In this document: piece by piece, positions 12,664-24,734 of the stretch
How the letters are laid out: each line of letters opens with the position of its first letter
Numbering within the stretch: the first letter of the stretch is position 1
Assembly: GCF_963082655.1 (NCBI RefSeq)
Contig: NC_081553.1
Span: 43,638,260 to 43,702,259 of the forward strand
Origin: Stomoxys calcitrans
Lineage: Eukaryota; Arthropoda; Insecta; Diptera; Muscidae
Reading direction: 5' to 3'
DNA length: 64,000 nt
Position numbers and translations under genes: made by a program
The notes under the pieces: model-generated
What the model saw: the letters and a program-made list of their open reading frames with translations, nothing else
What the model was told of the DNA's origin: nothing
The model's database searches: none

Positions 12664-13912
12664 AAAGGCAAAAAGTTCGACCGGGCCAAACTTTGGTTAC
12701 CCACCACCTCGGGGACAATAAATGCGCCCTTTATAACTCACTGTCCTAAATTTCGGAGAAAAAGAACAATAAATGCGTCTCTCAAGGGCTCAAGGGCTCA
12801 AGAACTCAAATCTTTAGATCGGTCTATATGGCAGCTAAATCCAAATCTGGACCAATCTGGGCCAAATTGAATGAGGACGTCGAGTGGCCTAACATAACTC
12901 ATCGTCCTAAATTTCAACGAAAAAGGACAATTAATGCGTCTCTCATGGACCCAAGAACTCAAATCGTGAGATCACTCTATATGGCAGCCAAATCCAACTC
13001 TGGACCAATCTGGGCCAAATTGAAGAAGGATGTCGAAGAGCCTAACACAACTCGCTGTCCCAAATTTCGGCGAAATCGGACAATAAATGCGCCTTTTATG
13101 GGCTCAAGACCCTAAATCGAGAGATCGGTCTATATGGCAGCTATATCTAAATCTGGACCGATCGGGGCCAAATTTCAGAAAGATGTTCAGGCGCCTAACA
13201 CAACTCACTGTCCCAAATTTCGGCGAAATCGGATAATAACTGCGCCTTTTATGGGCCCAAAACCTTAAATCGAGAGATAGGTCTATATGGCAGCTACAAT
13301 ATATTAAAATCTGGACCGATCGGGGCCAAATTTCAGAAAGAAGTCGAGGGGCCTAACACAACTCACTGTCCCGAATTTCGGCGAAATCGGACAATAAATA
13401 CACCTTTTATGGGCCCAAAACTTTATGTTGAGGGATCGGTCTATATGGCAGCTACATCCAAATCATGACCGATCTGAGCCAAATTATAGAAAGATGTCAA
13501 AGGGTCTAACACAAATCCGAGTCCCAAATTTCGGCGACATCGGACTATAAATGCACCTGTTATGGGCCCAAAACCTTAAATAGAGAGATCGCTATGTCAG
13601 CTAAATCCAAATCTGGGCCAAATTGAATGAGGATGTCGAGTGGCCCAACATAACTTACTGTCCCAAATTTTGGCGAAATCGGACAATAAATAAATTATGG
13701 GTCCAAAACCTTTATTCGAGAGATCGGTCTATATGGCAGCTATATCCAAATCTGGACCGATTTGGGCCAAATTAAAGAAGGATGTCGAGTGCCCTAACAT
13801 AACTCACTATTCCAAATTTCAGCAAAATCGGAAAATAAATGTGGCTTTCATGGGCCTATGTCCTTAAATCGGTGGATCGTTGTGTAGGGGAGCATATCAG
13901 AGATATAGTCCA
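12664..13912 (-). mobile_element. HINE-like element, sub-family A, inverted
   Basis: It begins with the GGCCGAAC-type end, here AAAAAGTTCGACCGGGCC followed by TACCCACCACC. About seven 153-bp units follow on the minus strand. The segment is cut at about 13912 (CATATCAGAGATATAGTCC) before the GTCY block, where a LINE fragment starts. The open frame at 12828-13115 is repeat read-through. Confidence 0.7.
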
Positions 13913-14500
13913 AAAAGGCAAGAACTTTGTGTGCCAGAGTACTTTGACAAGAAAAGTTTGTTTACGAACAGCGTCGTCGTGCCAAAGTTATTGCTTTTCC
14001 GAGAGGAAGCAAGAGGTTTTGGTCATTCGTAAAAAGAGTAAAGGGCAACCCATCGGCAATCCCAACTCTTGTTAAGGATGATATTCAATGACCCGGTAGA
14101 TAAGGCTAATCTATTGGCTGAAATGTTTGCAGGAAATTCCTTCTTCTTTGCCGTTTAGCAATCAACCACTCCCCGTGATTGATAGTGTACCTAGTTCAAT
14201 GCCTCAGATATTCTTTCGAACACGTGGAGTTAAAAGGCTCCTTGCTGATCTCGACGTTAATAAATCTCCAGGCCCGGACGGTATATCAACACTTGTCCTT
14301 TGTAAGTGTTCTTCGACGATTGCTCGTCCCAGCGGGTGTTTTCCCAGCGCGTTGGAAGATTGCGAACGTTCAGCCCATCCCCAAGAAAGGTGGGGCGAAC
14401 AACCATGCGAATTACCGGCCAATTGCGATATGCTCTGCGCTCTCCAAGGTCATCATCTTGTCAGATACTTAGAGTCCAATGGCCTTCTTAGCGACAGACA
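13913..14500 (+). pseudogene. LINE reverse transcriptase fragment (Jockey/CR1-like)
   Basis: This is a decayed fragment of a non-LTR retrotransposon polyprotein. Different frames give, in order, a pre-RT segment (GFWSFVKRVKGNPS, then DPVDKANLLAEMFAGNS, about 14010-14135), then LLADLDVNKSPGPDGIS (about 14235-14290), then VFPARWKIANVQPIPKKG and NYRPIAICSALSK (14335-14450), then LESNGLLSDRQ (about 14468-14500). These match the order of the fingers/palm region of Jockey/CR1-clade reverse transcriptases. Several frameshifts break the reading, and everything after the DRQ motif, including the catalytic YADD box, is absent. The fragment is bounded by an A array on the left and a Helitron-like element on the right. 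Clade assignment is from memory of motif spacing. Confidence 0.8.
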
Positions 14501-14501
14501 G

Positions 14502-16462
14502 AAGGACCCTCCCCCTTACGCTAATTTTCAGTAACGCCAGATCTCGAAGATGGGTGGTGCGACTTAAGCTAAATTTTGTGTGCTCTCATATAGTATCCTA
14601 AAAATAAAAATTTGGTATCCAAATCTCGGATAGGGTACCTAGGGGGACCGCCCCACCTTAAAAACTAGCAATCATATATTTAGACCAATCATGACAATAT
14701 GGGACTCAAATGAAAGGTATTTAGGATAAGAAAACGTATCTGATATCCAATTGTCGGACCAAGTGCTAGGGGGACCACCCCAAGCCCCAAAACACCCCTA
14801 AATCGGACATATTTACCGACTATGGCAATATGTGACTCAAATAAAAGGTATTTACGAGTAGAATACGAATCTGATGTCCAAATGTGGGACCACGTTTCTG
14901 GGGGTCCACCCCTTCCCCAAAACATCACCAAACAGAACTTATTTGATGACCATGGGAATATGGGGCTTAAGTAAAAGGTATTTGAATGTAGAATACGAAT
15001 CTAATATCCAAATATGGGACCAAGTGTTTGGGATGCCGCCTTTCACCAAAAACATCCACAAATTTACAACCATAGCGATATGGGGCTCAAATGAATGGTC
15101 TATGGGAGTAAAGCACAAATTTCATATCAATATTCGGAAAAAGTGTCTATGGGGCCACCCCACAACACCACCCAAATAGGACGAATTTGCTGACTATTGC
15201 AAAATGGGGCTCAAATAAGAGGGTTTTTAAAGTGGAACACGAATCCGATATATATTTTCAAGGCCAACTCAGCGAGTGGCCGCCCATCCCACAAAACGCC
15301 CCCCAAGCCGGTCATGTTTGCCGACTATGGAAATATAGGGCTCAAATTAAAGGTATGTGGGAATAGACCACGTATCTGATATCAACATAAGAAGCCAACT
15401 GTCTAGCGGACGTCCCACCACCATAACAACCCCCAAATAGGACATATTTGCTCACCAAGACAATTTGGGTCTTAAAGAGAGTGGGACTAAATATTCATAG
15501 TTTTTAGGGCCAAAACCCTAAACCGGACATATTTGCTGACTTTTGTAATAAAGAGTTTAAATGAGATTAGAAAACGAATTTGATATTCAATTTTGAGGGC
15601 AATGGCAATATGGGGTTCAAATAAATGGTATATAGATATATTAGAATAGAGCACGTTTCTGATATATTTTCCACGCTTAGTGTTTGGGGGACCACCTCAA
15701 TCCCCTAAACACCCCTAAATCGGGCATATTTAGCGACCACGTCAATGTGGAGCTTAAATGAAAGGAATTGGGGTGTAGAGCAAGAATTGATACTCATTTT
15801 CGAGACCAGTTTTCGGGGGGTCTATCCCTTTCCCAAAATACCCCACAACCAGCAATTTTTTACTGACCATCGCAATATGGGGCTCACATGAAGGTATTTG
15901 GGAGTCAAATACGAATTTGATATCCAAATGTAGAACCATGTATTAAGGGCATCACCCCTTCCACAAAACAAAGGGTAAACATTTTTTGACCATTGCAATA
16001 TGTGGCTCAAATAAAAGGTATTTGAGATTAGAAAACGAATTTGATAACCTATTTTGGGGCCATGTGTTTGGGAGACGCCTCATCCTGTAAACTCTCTTAA
16101 GCCAATGGCAATATGGGGTTTAAATAAATGGCATTTGAGAGAAGAGCACGATGCTGATATTTTTTCAGGGCCAAGTATCTGGGGGACCACCTCTCCCCCG
16201 AAAACACCACTAAATCAGAAATCATGTGAATATCCGGCTGAAATGAAGTATTTTAAGAATGGAGTACACATTACATCCAAACTCAAATTCGTAGACCAAT
16301 AAAGATCATATGGGATTCAGAGAAAGGCACTTATATCGTTAAACTCTTAGTCAAGTTAACATGGTATTTCAATAAAAAATCTTTGAAAATATATATTCCA
16401 AGGAATCTTTTGTTCCATATGAAGTAAAAAAAGGCGCAGCGGAGCGGGCCCGGGTCAGCTAG
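14502..16462 (+). mobile_element. Helitron-like element E, 5'-truncated
   Basis: The left part starts inside the 5' sub-terminal block (GGACCCTCCCCCTTACG..TTTTCAGTAACGCCAGATCTC). About a dozen units of roughly 130 bp follow (GACCATGGCAATATGGGGCTC, AAGGTATTTGGGAGTAGA, CCCCAAAACACCCC). The 3' end is GCGCAGCGGAGCGGGCCC then GGGTCAGCTAG, followed by T. CTAG at the end next to a T is what Helitrons show (CTRR^T), and GGGCCC is palindromic next to it. Open frames in the array are spurious. Confidence 0.7.
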
Positions 16463-17500
16463 TTTCTAATAATGTCCACACGGTTCTTCGTTCAATTCTA
16501 AGTCCTGCATTATCTTTGCTTACGAGTTGTCTCATGCATCTAAAGGTCTCACCAAATGATTTCCACCACTGACCACAAACAGCCAAAGGTTAGGTTATTC
16601 CGATGCACTTTTCTGTTTAACTTGTTTCCGTTGCTTAAGAACATTTCTTCATATAACATACCCATAATGGTTTCCTTAATGTTTAAGTCATGTTCAATTT
16701 GTAATTTCCGAGCTATTATATAACAAAATACAAATACAAGTTCTAAGATAAATGCTTCGCTGGTTAAAAATGGACAAAACTAAGGCTGGCAAGAAAAATT
16801 ACATAAAATTACAAGGCCATTTAAAAGAAAATTTCTGCAGTTAATTCTGAAAAAAATAAAAGAATATTAAAAAAAAAAAAATCTCTCCACAAAAGAAGCT
16901 ACCCAGAGCCTTGTGAAGAAACAAAAACACATGTTTCAGGTTAAGAAAAGCAAGAAAAAAAAGCTTCCAAGAGGGCAATGGCAACATTAACATTTGGGGC
17001 CTTTTGCTAATAAGGGTCACCATCATCACCACATGGATGGCAGGCTGGCCGTTTGGCTACATATGCCGAAAACATCCCAAAAAAAAAAAAAAAACTCAAA
17101 AGACAGGCAAATGGGTTGTACAGAAAAAAGCAGCACTCATCTCATAATGGTTACAAATACAAGCCATAAAAGCCATTTGTAACAGTGAAAGCCACATTAA
17201 TACAGAAGGAAATAGCCGCCAAAGTTCAATGTTTTTAGTTTAGTTCGGTTTGTGTATTGTTGCTGGCCCGACTGCCTTTTCATTGGTCATATTGCTGTTG
17301 TTGCTGCTAATGCTACTGATATGCTACCAACATCTTATGGCCATAAAGTTGCATTGTTTTTTTCTTGCTGAAAATTTTATACCTCCTCAGGGGGGTTTTG
17401 TTTCATTTCAAAGAGTTGTTGTGAAGTTAATATGCACAGAGAAAAATAATGAGGGGAAAACTAAAAAACAAATTATAAAAAATATATTTGTATAGAAAAT
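16463..17500. other. Non-repetitive interval, no gene recognised
   Basis: AT-rich DNA with a CATCATCACCAC stretch near 17020, an A-run at 17080-17093 and GTTGTTGCTGCT near 17296. No recognisable coding region. Confidence 0.35.
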
Positions 17501-17615
17501 TGGGAAAAAAATTTTTCTTAAGAAAATGTCGAAATTTTATTTCTTTGGCAAATTTTGTCAAAATTTTATTTCCATGGAAAAAATTATCAAAATTTTCTTT
17601 CTATAAAGAAACAAA
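17500..17615. repeat. ~30-bp minisatellite (TTTTGTCAAAATTTTATT type)
   Basis: Degenerate copies of a unit with TGTCAAAATTTTATTTC and (C)ATGGAAAA recur about every 30-40 bp. Related arrays lie at 21630-21770 and, more decayed, at 22600-22760. Confidence 0.6.
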
Positions 17616-17642
17616 CGCTTGCCTCCGAAATTGGACATCAAT

Positions 17643-18485
17643 TTCGTTTTTCCTACCATCCACCATTGTATGGGGGGTACGCTAATTTCGTCATTACACC
17701 TCGAAATATGCGTCTAAGACCTCACAAAGTAAATATACTTGACTTGATAGTCATGATATTTTAAGTCGATATAGCCATGTCTATCCGTCCGTCCGTCCGT
17801 CCGTCTGTCTGTCGAAAGCACGCAGACTTTCGAAGGAGTAAAGCTAGCCGCTTGAAATTTTGCACAAATACTTCTTATTAGTGTAGGTCGGTTGGGATTG
17901 TAAATGGGCCAAATCGGCACATGTTTTGGTATAGCTGCCATAAAAACCGATCTGGGGTCTTGACTTCTTGAGCATCTAGAAGGCGCACGTAGTGTTTTGT
18001 TTTGCTGAGTATGATTCAAATCGGTTCATAACCTGATATAGCTGCCATGTAAACTGATCATTGGTCTTGACTTCTTGAACCATTTGAGGGAGCAATTCTC
18101 ATCCAATTTGGCTATTAGATTTGGATTTTCAACAACTGTGCTAAGTATGGAATAAATCGGGCCATGTTTTGATATAACTGCTATACATACGATGTTGAAT
18201 TTTGCGCCCAATAGGGGGCGCAATTGTATTCTGTTCTGACTTCCAACAACTGTGATAAATATGGTTCAAATCGGTACATAACCTGACATAACTGCCGTAT
18301 AAACCGAACTGGGATCTTTACTTCTTAAACCTATAGAGGGCGGAATTCTTATCCGATTTTAGCCTTACATAGCTCCCATATAAACGGATTTCCCGATTAT
18401 GCTTCTTGAGCCCCTTCAAGGCGCAATTCTTATCTGAATGGACTGAAATATTACCCAATGACTTCCACTATGATCTTCAACATTC
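17643..18485 (+). mobile_element. HINE-like element, sub-family B
   Basis: The left end (CCATCCACCATTGTATGGGG) is followed by a weak TA tract, GTCGATATAGCCATGTC and a (GTCY)n run at about 17778-17813. The B-specific leader GGAGTAAAGCTAGCCGCTTG follows, then B units (TATAGCTGCCATA..ACCGATCT, GGTCTTGACTTCTTGAG). It is cut near 18485 by an F element and has no right end. Confidence 0.75.
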
Positions 18486-20604
18486 AATTCACTTGTGGTC
18501 CGAATACGACTGTAACTTGTTCTACTTTCAAATACCTTTCATTTGATTCCGATATTGTCATAATGGGTCAAATAACCCATTTGACGCATCTTTAGGAGGA
18601 AAAGCGCCACTAAGACTTGAACGCAAATTTTAATGTCATATTCGTAATCTACTCCCAAATGCCTTTCATTTGAGTCCCATATAGTCATGGTCGGCTAATT
18701 TGCCCATTTGGGGGGTGGGGCGACCTCTCATTACTTGGACCTAATTTTTTGTAATAAATTTGTAATCTACTGCCGAATAGTTTTCATTTGAGTCCCATAT
18801 TGACATGAATTTCGAATATATCAGTTTAGAGGAGTTTTGTGGTTGGGGGGGGGGGGCCCCGCTGGATACTTGGACCCAAATTTTAATACCATATTCGTTT
18901 TCTGGTGTACAATACCTTTCATTTGATACCCTTATTGTGCCCATCGGACCACTTTCGGATATGGGTGGCCTTATTGGGGTAAGGGGGAGGGTCCGCATCC
19001 CCCCGATATCTAAAAATTATAAAGCCTATGTTTCCTTCCAGACAAACGTACACAATCTATGAAAATTTTAAGAAAATCGGTTCAGCCATGTATCATATAG
19101 TCATAATGGGTCTAATGGGGTTTTTGAGGGGTGGTGTGACCCCTATACTTTGATCTGATGCCAGATCTCGAAATCTACCCCCGAATACCTTTCATTTGAG
19201 CCCCATATTGATATGTTCGGGAAACAAGTTAAGTAAGTTAAGGTGGTGCTTCAGGGTTTACCCACAAACACTTGGCCCCAAAACTGAATTCCTTTACTCT
19301 CCTTTTATACTTTTCATTTGAGTCCCATATTGTCATGATGGGTCAAATAACCTATTTGAGGTTAAGCGCCTCCTAGATACCTTACCACAAATTTTCAATG
19401 TCATTTTCCTAATCTCTTCCCAAATAGCTTTCATTTGAGTCTCACATAGCCATGGTCGGTGACTATGCCCATTTGGGGCATTTTGGGGGGTGGGGAAACC
19501 ACCCATTACATGATTTTTGTTTGCCATATTCGTGACTTACTCCCGAATGCCTTCCATTGGAGTCCCCTATCGACATGAACGTCCAATAATTCTGTTTGGG
19601 GGAGGTTTAGGGTTGGGGCGGCCCGTACTTAGACTCAAATTTTAAGACCATATTCGTATTCTACTCTACAATACAATATGATATCCATATTGTTCCCATC
19701 GGTCCACTTTTGATTTTAGGTGGAGTTTTGCTAAAGGGGAAGGTGTGGCCCCTTTCCAATATCGCAAAATTATATAGTAAATGTTTCCTTACAGACCAAC
19801 CTACACAATCTATGAAAATTATGAGAAAATCAGTTCTGCAGTTTTTGAGTCTACAGTCGTGATTGGCTAATATGCCCATTTGACGTGTTTTTGGGGAGGG
19901 GGTGAGGTTATACTTCGACCAGATGTTGTATGCCAAATTCTTAATCTTTTTCCGAATACCTTTCATTTGAGCCCCATATTAATATGGACGTTCAATTTGT
20001 TTGCTTTTAGAAGTTTTGGTTAGGTGACTTTCAGTGTACCTGTACTCTATTTTTATTACCATATTCGCATTCTACTCTTCACTACCTGTCATTTGATATC
20101 CATATTGTCCTTATCGGTCCACATTTGATTTGGAGAGGAGTTTTTGGGGTAACGGGGGAGGGTCCGCCCCCCCCTCCGATATCAAAAAATTATAAAGGCT
20201 ATTTCTTATTCCTTAGCATATTCGTAACCTAATGATGAATACCTTTCATTTAAATTCAAAATCGTCATGCTTGTCCAATAAACCTGTTTAAGGTGGTTTT
20301 GGGACGGCCCCCTAGTTACTTGGACCCAATTTCTAATATGAGTTCAAAGTCGTCATGCTTGTTCAATAAACGCGTTTTAGGTGGTTTTGAGGCGGCCCCT
20401 AGTTATTTGGACCCAATTTCTAAAATGAAATTCTGAATACATATCATTTGAGTCCCATATTGAACCGATAGGACCATATTGAACCGATATGGCCTATTTT
20501 TTCTTCCAGATCCAATCTGTGAACATTTCAAGAAAATCGGTTAGTTTCTGAGTCTATACGGAAAAAACAAAGAAACATACATACAAACACAAATTTATTT
20601 TTAA
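18486..20604 (-). mobile_element. Helitron-like element(s) F, composite, inverted
   Basis: Units with CCTTTCATTTGAGTCCCATATTG and GGGGTAAGGGGGAGGGTCCGC alternate with copies of the 5' sub-terminal block (TCCAGAC..ACACAATCT..GAAAATTTTAAGAAAATCGG) near 19020-19085, 19780-19855 and 20500-20560. Several head-to-tail or internally duplicated modules are therefore stacked. The right side ends with TCTATACGGAAAAAACAAAG..ACAAACACAAATTTATTTTTA, a truncated Helitron 5' end in minus orientation, joined to a B element. Confidence 0.6.
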
Positions 20605-21621
20605 ACCCTCCACCATACAATGGGGGGTATACTAATTTCGTCATTTTGTTTGTAACTACTCGAAATATTCGTCTGAGACCCCATAAAGTATATATATTCT
20701 TGATCGTCGTGACATTTTATATCGATCTAGCCATGTCCATCCGTCTGTCTGTCCGTCCGTCCGTCCGTCTGTCTGACGAAAGCACGCTAACTTCCGAAGG
20801 AGTAAAGCTAGCCGCTTGAAATTTTGAACAAATACTTCTTATTAGTGTAGGTCGGTTCGTATTGTAAATGGGCAATATCGGTCCATGTTTTGATATAGCT
20901 ACCATATAAACCGATCTTGGGTCTTGACTTCTTGAGCCTCTAGAGGGTGCAATTCTTATCCGATTTGAATGAATTTTGGCACGACGTGTTTTGTTATGAT
21001 ATACAACAACTGTGCCAAGTATGGTTCAAATCGGTCCATAACCTGATATAGCTGCCATATAAACCGATCTTGGGTCTTGACTTCTTGAGCCTCTAGAGTG
21101 CGCAAATCTTATCCGATTCAAATGAAATTTTGCACGACGTGTTTTGTTGTGATATCCAACAACTGTGTCAAGTATGGTTCAAATCGGTTCATAACCTGAT
21201 ATAGCTGTCATATAAACCGATCTGGGATATTGATTTCTAGAGCCTGTAGAGGTCGCAATTATTATCCGATTTGCCCGAAATTTTGTACGACGGATTCTCT
21301 CATGACCATCAACATACGTATTTATTATGGTTTGAATCGGTCTATAGCCCGATACGGCTCCCATATAAATCGATCTCTCTATTTTACTTCTTGAGCCCCC
21401 AAAGGGCGCAATTCTTATTCGAATTGGCTGACATTTTACACAGGTCTCCAACATATAATTTAATTGTGGTCCAAATCGGACCATATCTTGATATCGCTCT
21501 AATAGCAGAGCAAATCTTTTCTTATATCCTGTTTTGCCTAAGAAGAGATGCCGGAGGGTATATAAGATTCGGAGGGTATATAAGATTCGGCCCGGCCGAA
21601 CTTAGCACGCTTTTACTTGTT
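20605..21621 (+). mobile_element. HINE-like element, sub-family B, near complete
   Basis: The left end is CCCTCCACCATACAATGGGG. The (TA)n - TTCTTGATCGTCGTGAC - GTCGATCTAGCCATGTC type core and GTCY run lie at about 20688-20775. Units are anchored at TCGG 20878, 21031, 21184 and 21337, exactly 153 bp apart. The right end is GGCCCGGCCGAAC then TTAGCACGCTTTTACTTGTT. Just before it GGAGGGTATATAAGATTC is present twice (about 21555 and 21574), a local duplication. It reads on the plus strand and has no gene. Confidence 0.8.
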
Positions 21622-21629
21622 ATATATAT

Positions 21630-21770
21630 AGATATTGTCAAAATTTTTATTCTATAGAAAATTTTTCAAAATTTTATTTCCATAGAAAACTTTGTCAAAA
21701 TTGTAGTTTTATAGGAAAATTTCTCAAAATTGTATTTTTATAGAAAACTTTGTCAAAATTTTATTTAAAT
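21630..21770. repeat. ~30-bp minisatellite (TTTTGTCAAAATTTTATT type)
   Basis: About four units of TTTGTCAAAATTTTATTT(C)CATAGAAAA, imperfect. Confidence 0.65.
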
Positions 21771-22075
21771 TTTTGTTTGTTTCTCTTTCGAGGCGAGCTC
21801 AATGATCGGAGATTTTCTTTGCAAATGAAAAAGGATGGCTTCAAGGGCGTGCGTTGGTATATTGTATTTGAATCGTATTAAATGCGAAAACACCTCTATA
21901 ACACAAATACCACATCAACCACGCTCGACAACCATGTCTATTAGCTGTACTTTTCCCAATGCATGTATTTTTTTTTTAGAGATAGTAACACCATTTTTCC
22001 ATTTGCAAAGAAAATCTCCCATCATTGAGCTCGTCTCGAAAGAGAACCAAACAAAAATGGTAAACATTTAATGAT
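21771..22075 (+). repeat. Foldback-like copy of a tRNA-related interspersed repeat
   Basis: It starts with TTTGTTTGTTTCTCTTTCGA.GCGAGCTCAATGATCGG and continues through GGCTTCAAG..GTATTGTATTTG..TAGCTGTACTTTTCCCAATG, the order seen at 33520-33812. From about 21995 to 22060 the first segment recurs as its reverse complement (CATCATTGAGCTCGTCTCG). The copy is therefore bounded by inverted arms of about 65 bp. Confidence 0.6.
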
Positions 22076-22079
22076 CGCC

Positions 22080-22360
22080 CTAACAGGCAAAAAACTTAAA
22101 AATGAAAAAAATCGGCCAAGCCCGGCCGGGATTCGAACCTGGGCACACGGAACAACAGCGAGAGCCGTTGTCTAGCGTTCGAAGCCATCAATACAACTTC
22201 CAACAGATGCACAGAATCATGTGTACCACGGAAGTAGGGTAATTGTCGCAGAAAAAAGTCTGTCATTACACAAAAACACATGCATTGGGAAAAAGTACAG
22301 CTAATAGACAGGGTTGGCGGGCGTGGTTAATGTGGTAATTGTATCCTAGAGGCGTTTTTG
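22080..22360 (-). repeat. tRNA-related SINE-like repeat with pol III B box, inverted
   Basis: Read on the minus strand it contains TAGCTGTACTTTTTCCCAATG and TGTGTTTTTGTGTAATGAC. A tRNA-like segment ending in GGTTCGAATCC (22129-22139), a perfect RNA polymerase III B box, then GGCCGGGC follows. The tRNA-like part (GGCTTCGAACGCTAGAC..) lacks a convincing clover leaf, so this is a retroposon rather than a functional tRNA. It lies back to back with the copy at 21771-22075. Confidence 0.55.
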
Positions 22361-22369
22361 CGTTTTTTT

Positions 22370-24400
22370 TTATTTCAAAATATTCAAATTGTTTGATTTG
22401 GTTTTTCAAACAAATTGTATAACTATTTTCTTTTTTTGTATATTTTTTTTTAATAGAAACCTTATTCAAAATAGAAAAAAAATGTTTAAAAAAACCTTTT
22501 CTTCTAAAAAAATTGGAAAATTATTTTTTTTAAATTTTTTTCAAAATCCTTTTTTTTAATTTAATTTTTGTTTTGGCAAATAAAAAATTCAATAGATAAT
22601 TAGGTCTATGGAAAATTTTCCTTAAAAAATTTTCTATAGAGGATATTATCAACATTTTTCTCTAGAAAAAGTTGTTTAATCTTTTGTATCGATAGAATTT
22701 TGTTTTTGTAATTGTATTTTTTTCAAAAAACTCTGAAAATTTCTTCTGAAGAAAATTTTGCAAGATTTATTTGTGAAGAAAATTGTGTACATTAATTTTT
22801 TTTTTTTTTTGTTTTTTTTTTTTTTTTTTTAAGAAAATATTTTCAAATTCAGTTTTCGATACAAAAAAACTTCATTATTCGATCTCTATAGAAAATTTGA
22901 TAATTTTTTTTTTTACTTTTTTTTCTGAGTGTAATTCTTCTGGGAGTATAAATTGTTGTTGCTGCTGCTGTTTCCATATTTTGTGTGTTTTTTTTCTCTA
23001 TCATCAGCTGTGTTTTTTATTTTCGGCACACTATCATCTGATATTATTTATAATGTTTAAGAACTTTAGCAGAGTACAAAAGAACGGTACATTTATGTAT
23101 GATTATGTTTTTGGCCAGAAACAAAAAGACTAGCACAACAACAGCAACAACCAAAGAAAACATTCGAATACACACGGTTGGGTATATGCACGAGACGATA
23201 ACGTAAATGTTGGAACAAAAGGTTCATTTGTTCCAACATTTTTTGAAAAGTGACTTGAAAAGTCTTTGTACCACACTCACCTCATTAATAACAACAACAA
23301 CAATCAAGGAACAATACAAACGACAACAACATTAGCAAAACGAAAAGAAAAAAAAACATTGGCGCGGATGTGGTATCGCCGATAGTTGGCGAAAACCAAA
23401 AAAAAACCCACTACAAGCCACATGTTTAATGGAAAGCTGCTGCCGCATTCGTCACTGAACCTCCTGCCCACCTTCATCACATGTGATAAGCATTTTTATT
23501 TTCTAAATAGTTGGGAGAAAAAAAATAAAACAGTGAAGAAAACTTCCAACAACTATGGTAATAATAATAAGAAATTCCTTAAGTGTTGCCTCTTTCATGC
23601 GGGTTTTTTAAGATAAAAGGCATGGCAAAAAAAAAGTGCAAAAAAAACTTTCTTATAATTCTTCCGTCTTCTCTAAAATAACTTAAAAATGAAAAGCTTC
23701 AAATATTATGGAAGAAAAAAGAAAACATCATCATGTTAATGTTCTTGCTAATGTAGAAAATGTCTTTGTCGGTAAGCACAAAACTTTCAAAGACACTTTG
23801 GCTACACGGAAGTTGAATAACCTTTTTAAACTTTTTCTTTGAGGATATGATAGCAATGATGAGGGCTCTTATGATGCCTCATGAGCAATGCAATTAATGC
23901 CCTTTCACTAATCTTGGGTGATATGTTTTGGCCATATGTTGAATGGTGTGCTAAATTAAGCATGTCTTGTTTGTTATCCAGTATTGGCTTGTTGTATGAA
24001 AACATGCATGTGTGAGGGACACTTTGAAAATCCCTTAAGAAAGAACAAACATTGCAACAGGATGAGAAGCTTTTATCAATTTTCTTAGTTTGACAAGAGT
24101 GAACAAAACACCCTTGCCCAATTGCAACTCTAAGTAATTATGGATTACCATAAGAGTAACTTTTTAATGTAAGTAATCGATGAATACTTAGAGTAGCATT
24201 TTGGCAAGTGTATTGTAATATTGTTGTTGTAATATTTATTAAAAGTCATCTAGATAAAAAAGATGAACTAAATATTGGTTGTCATTTTTGCTCATGGTGC
24301 AATTTACAGCGTCTAGAAATGGGTCATAGTCAAAATTACGACGTTAGTGAACAAAAAATAAGGATAACTTTCCAAGGTTTTAACATGCATGATGGTCGAT
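22370..24400. other. AT-rich and non-repetitive interval, no gene recognised
   Basis: 22370-22930 is T/A-rich with decayed minisatellite units. 22955-24400 looks single-copy and holds GTTGTTGCTGCTGCTG and CAACAACAA tracts. Open frames (22783-23133, 23386-23616, 24208-24447) show no domain, and the last runs into the MITE. Confidence 0.35.
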
Positions 24401-24401
24401 A

Positions 24402-24636
24402 TTTGGGTTGCCCAAAAAGTAATTGCGGATTTTTTAAAAGAAAGTAAATGCATTTTTAATAAAACTTAGAATGAACTTTAATCAAATATACTTTTTTACA
24501 CTTTTTTCTAAAGCAAGCTAAAAGTAACAGCTGATAACTGACAGAAGAAAGAATGCAATTACAAAGTCACAAGCTGTGAAAAAATTTGCCAACGCCGACT
24601 ATATGAAAAATCCGCAATTACTTTTTGGGCAACCAA
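24402..24636 (+). mobile_element. mariner-type MITE copy 1
   Basis: The element has terminal inverted repeats TTGGGTTGCCCAAAAAG..TTGCGGA and TCCGCAATTAC..GGGCAACCAA, flanked by TA, the mariner target duplication. The interior (AACAGCTGATAACTGACAG, ACAAGCTGTGAAAAAATTTG) is non-coding. The right terminal repeat has lost one C. Confidence 0.85.
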
Positions 24637-24734
24637 TAGATAGGGCAGACCCTCCCCCTTATCTATAAATCTCCGTTTCCAGACTAGTAGAAACGACAAG
24701 CCACGAAACGACATTACTTAGAACAGAAGTTTAT

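Noticed and set aside
22110..22180. Possible tRNA gene (perfect B box)
   Set aside because: No clover leaf or proper acceptor stem can be drawn, and it is part of an interspersed repeat.
22783..23133. 116-codon plus-strand open frame rich in Phe and Cys
   Set aside because: It begins in a T-run and has no domain; it is probably chance in AT-rich DNA.
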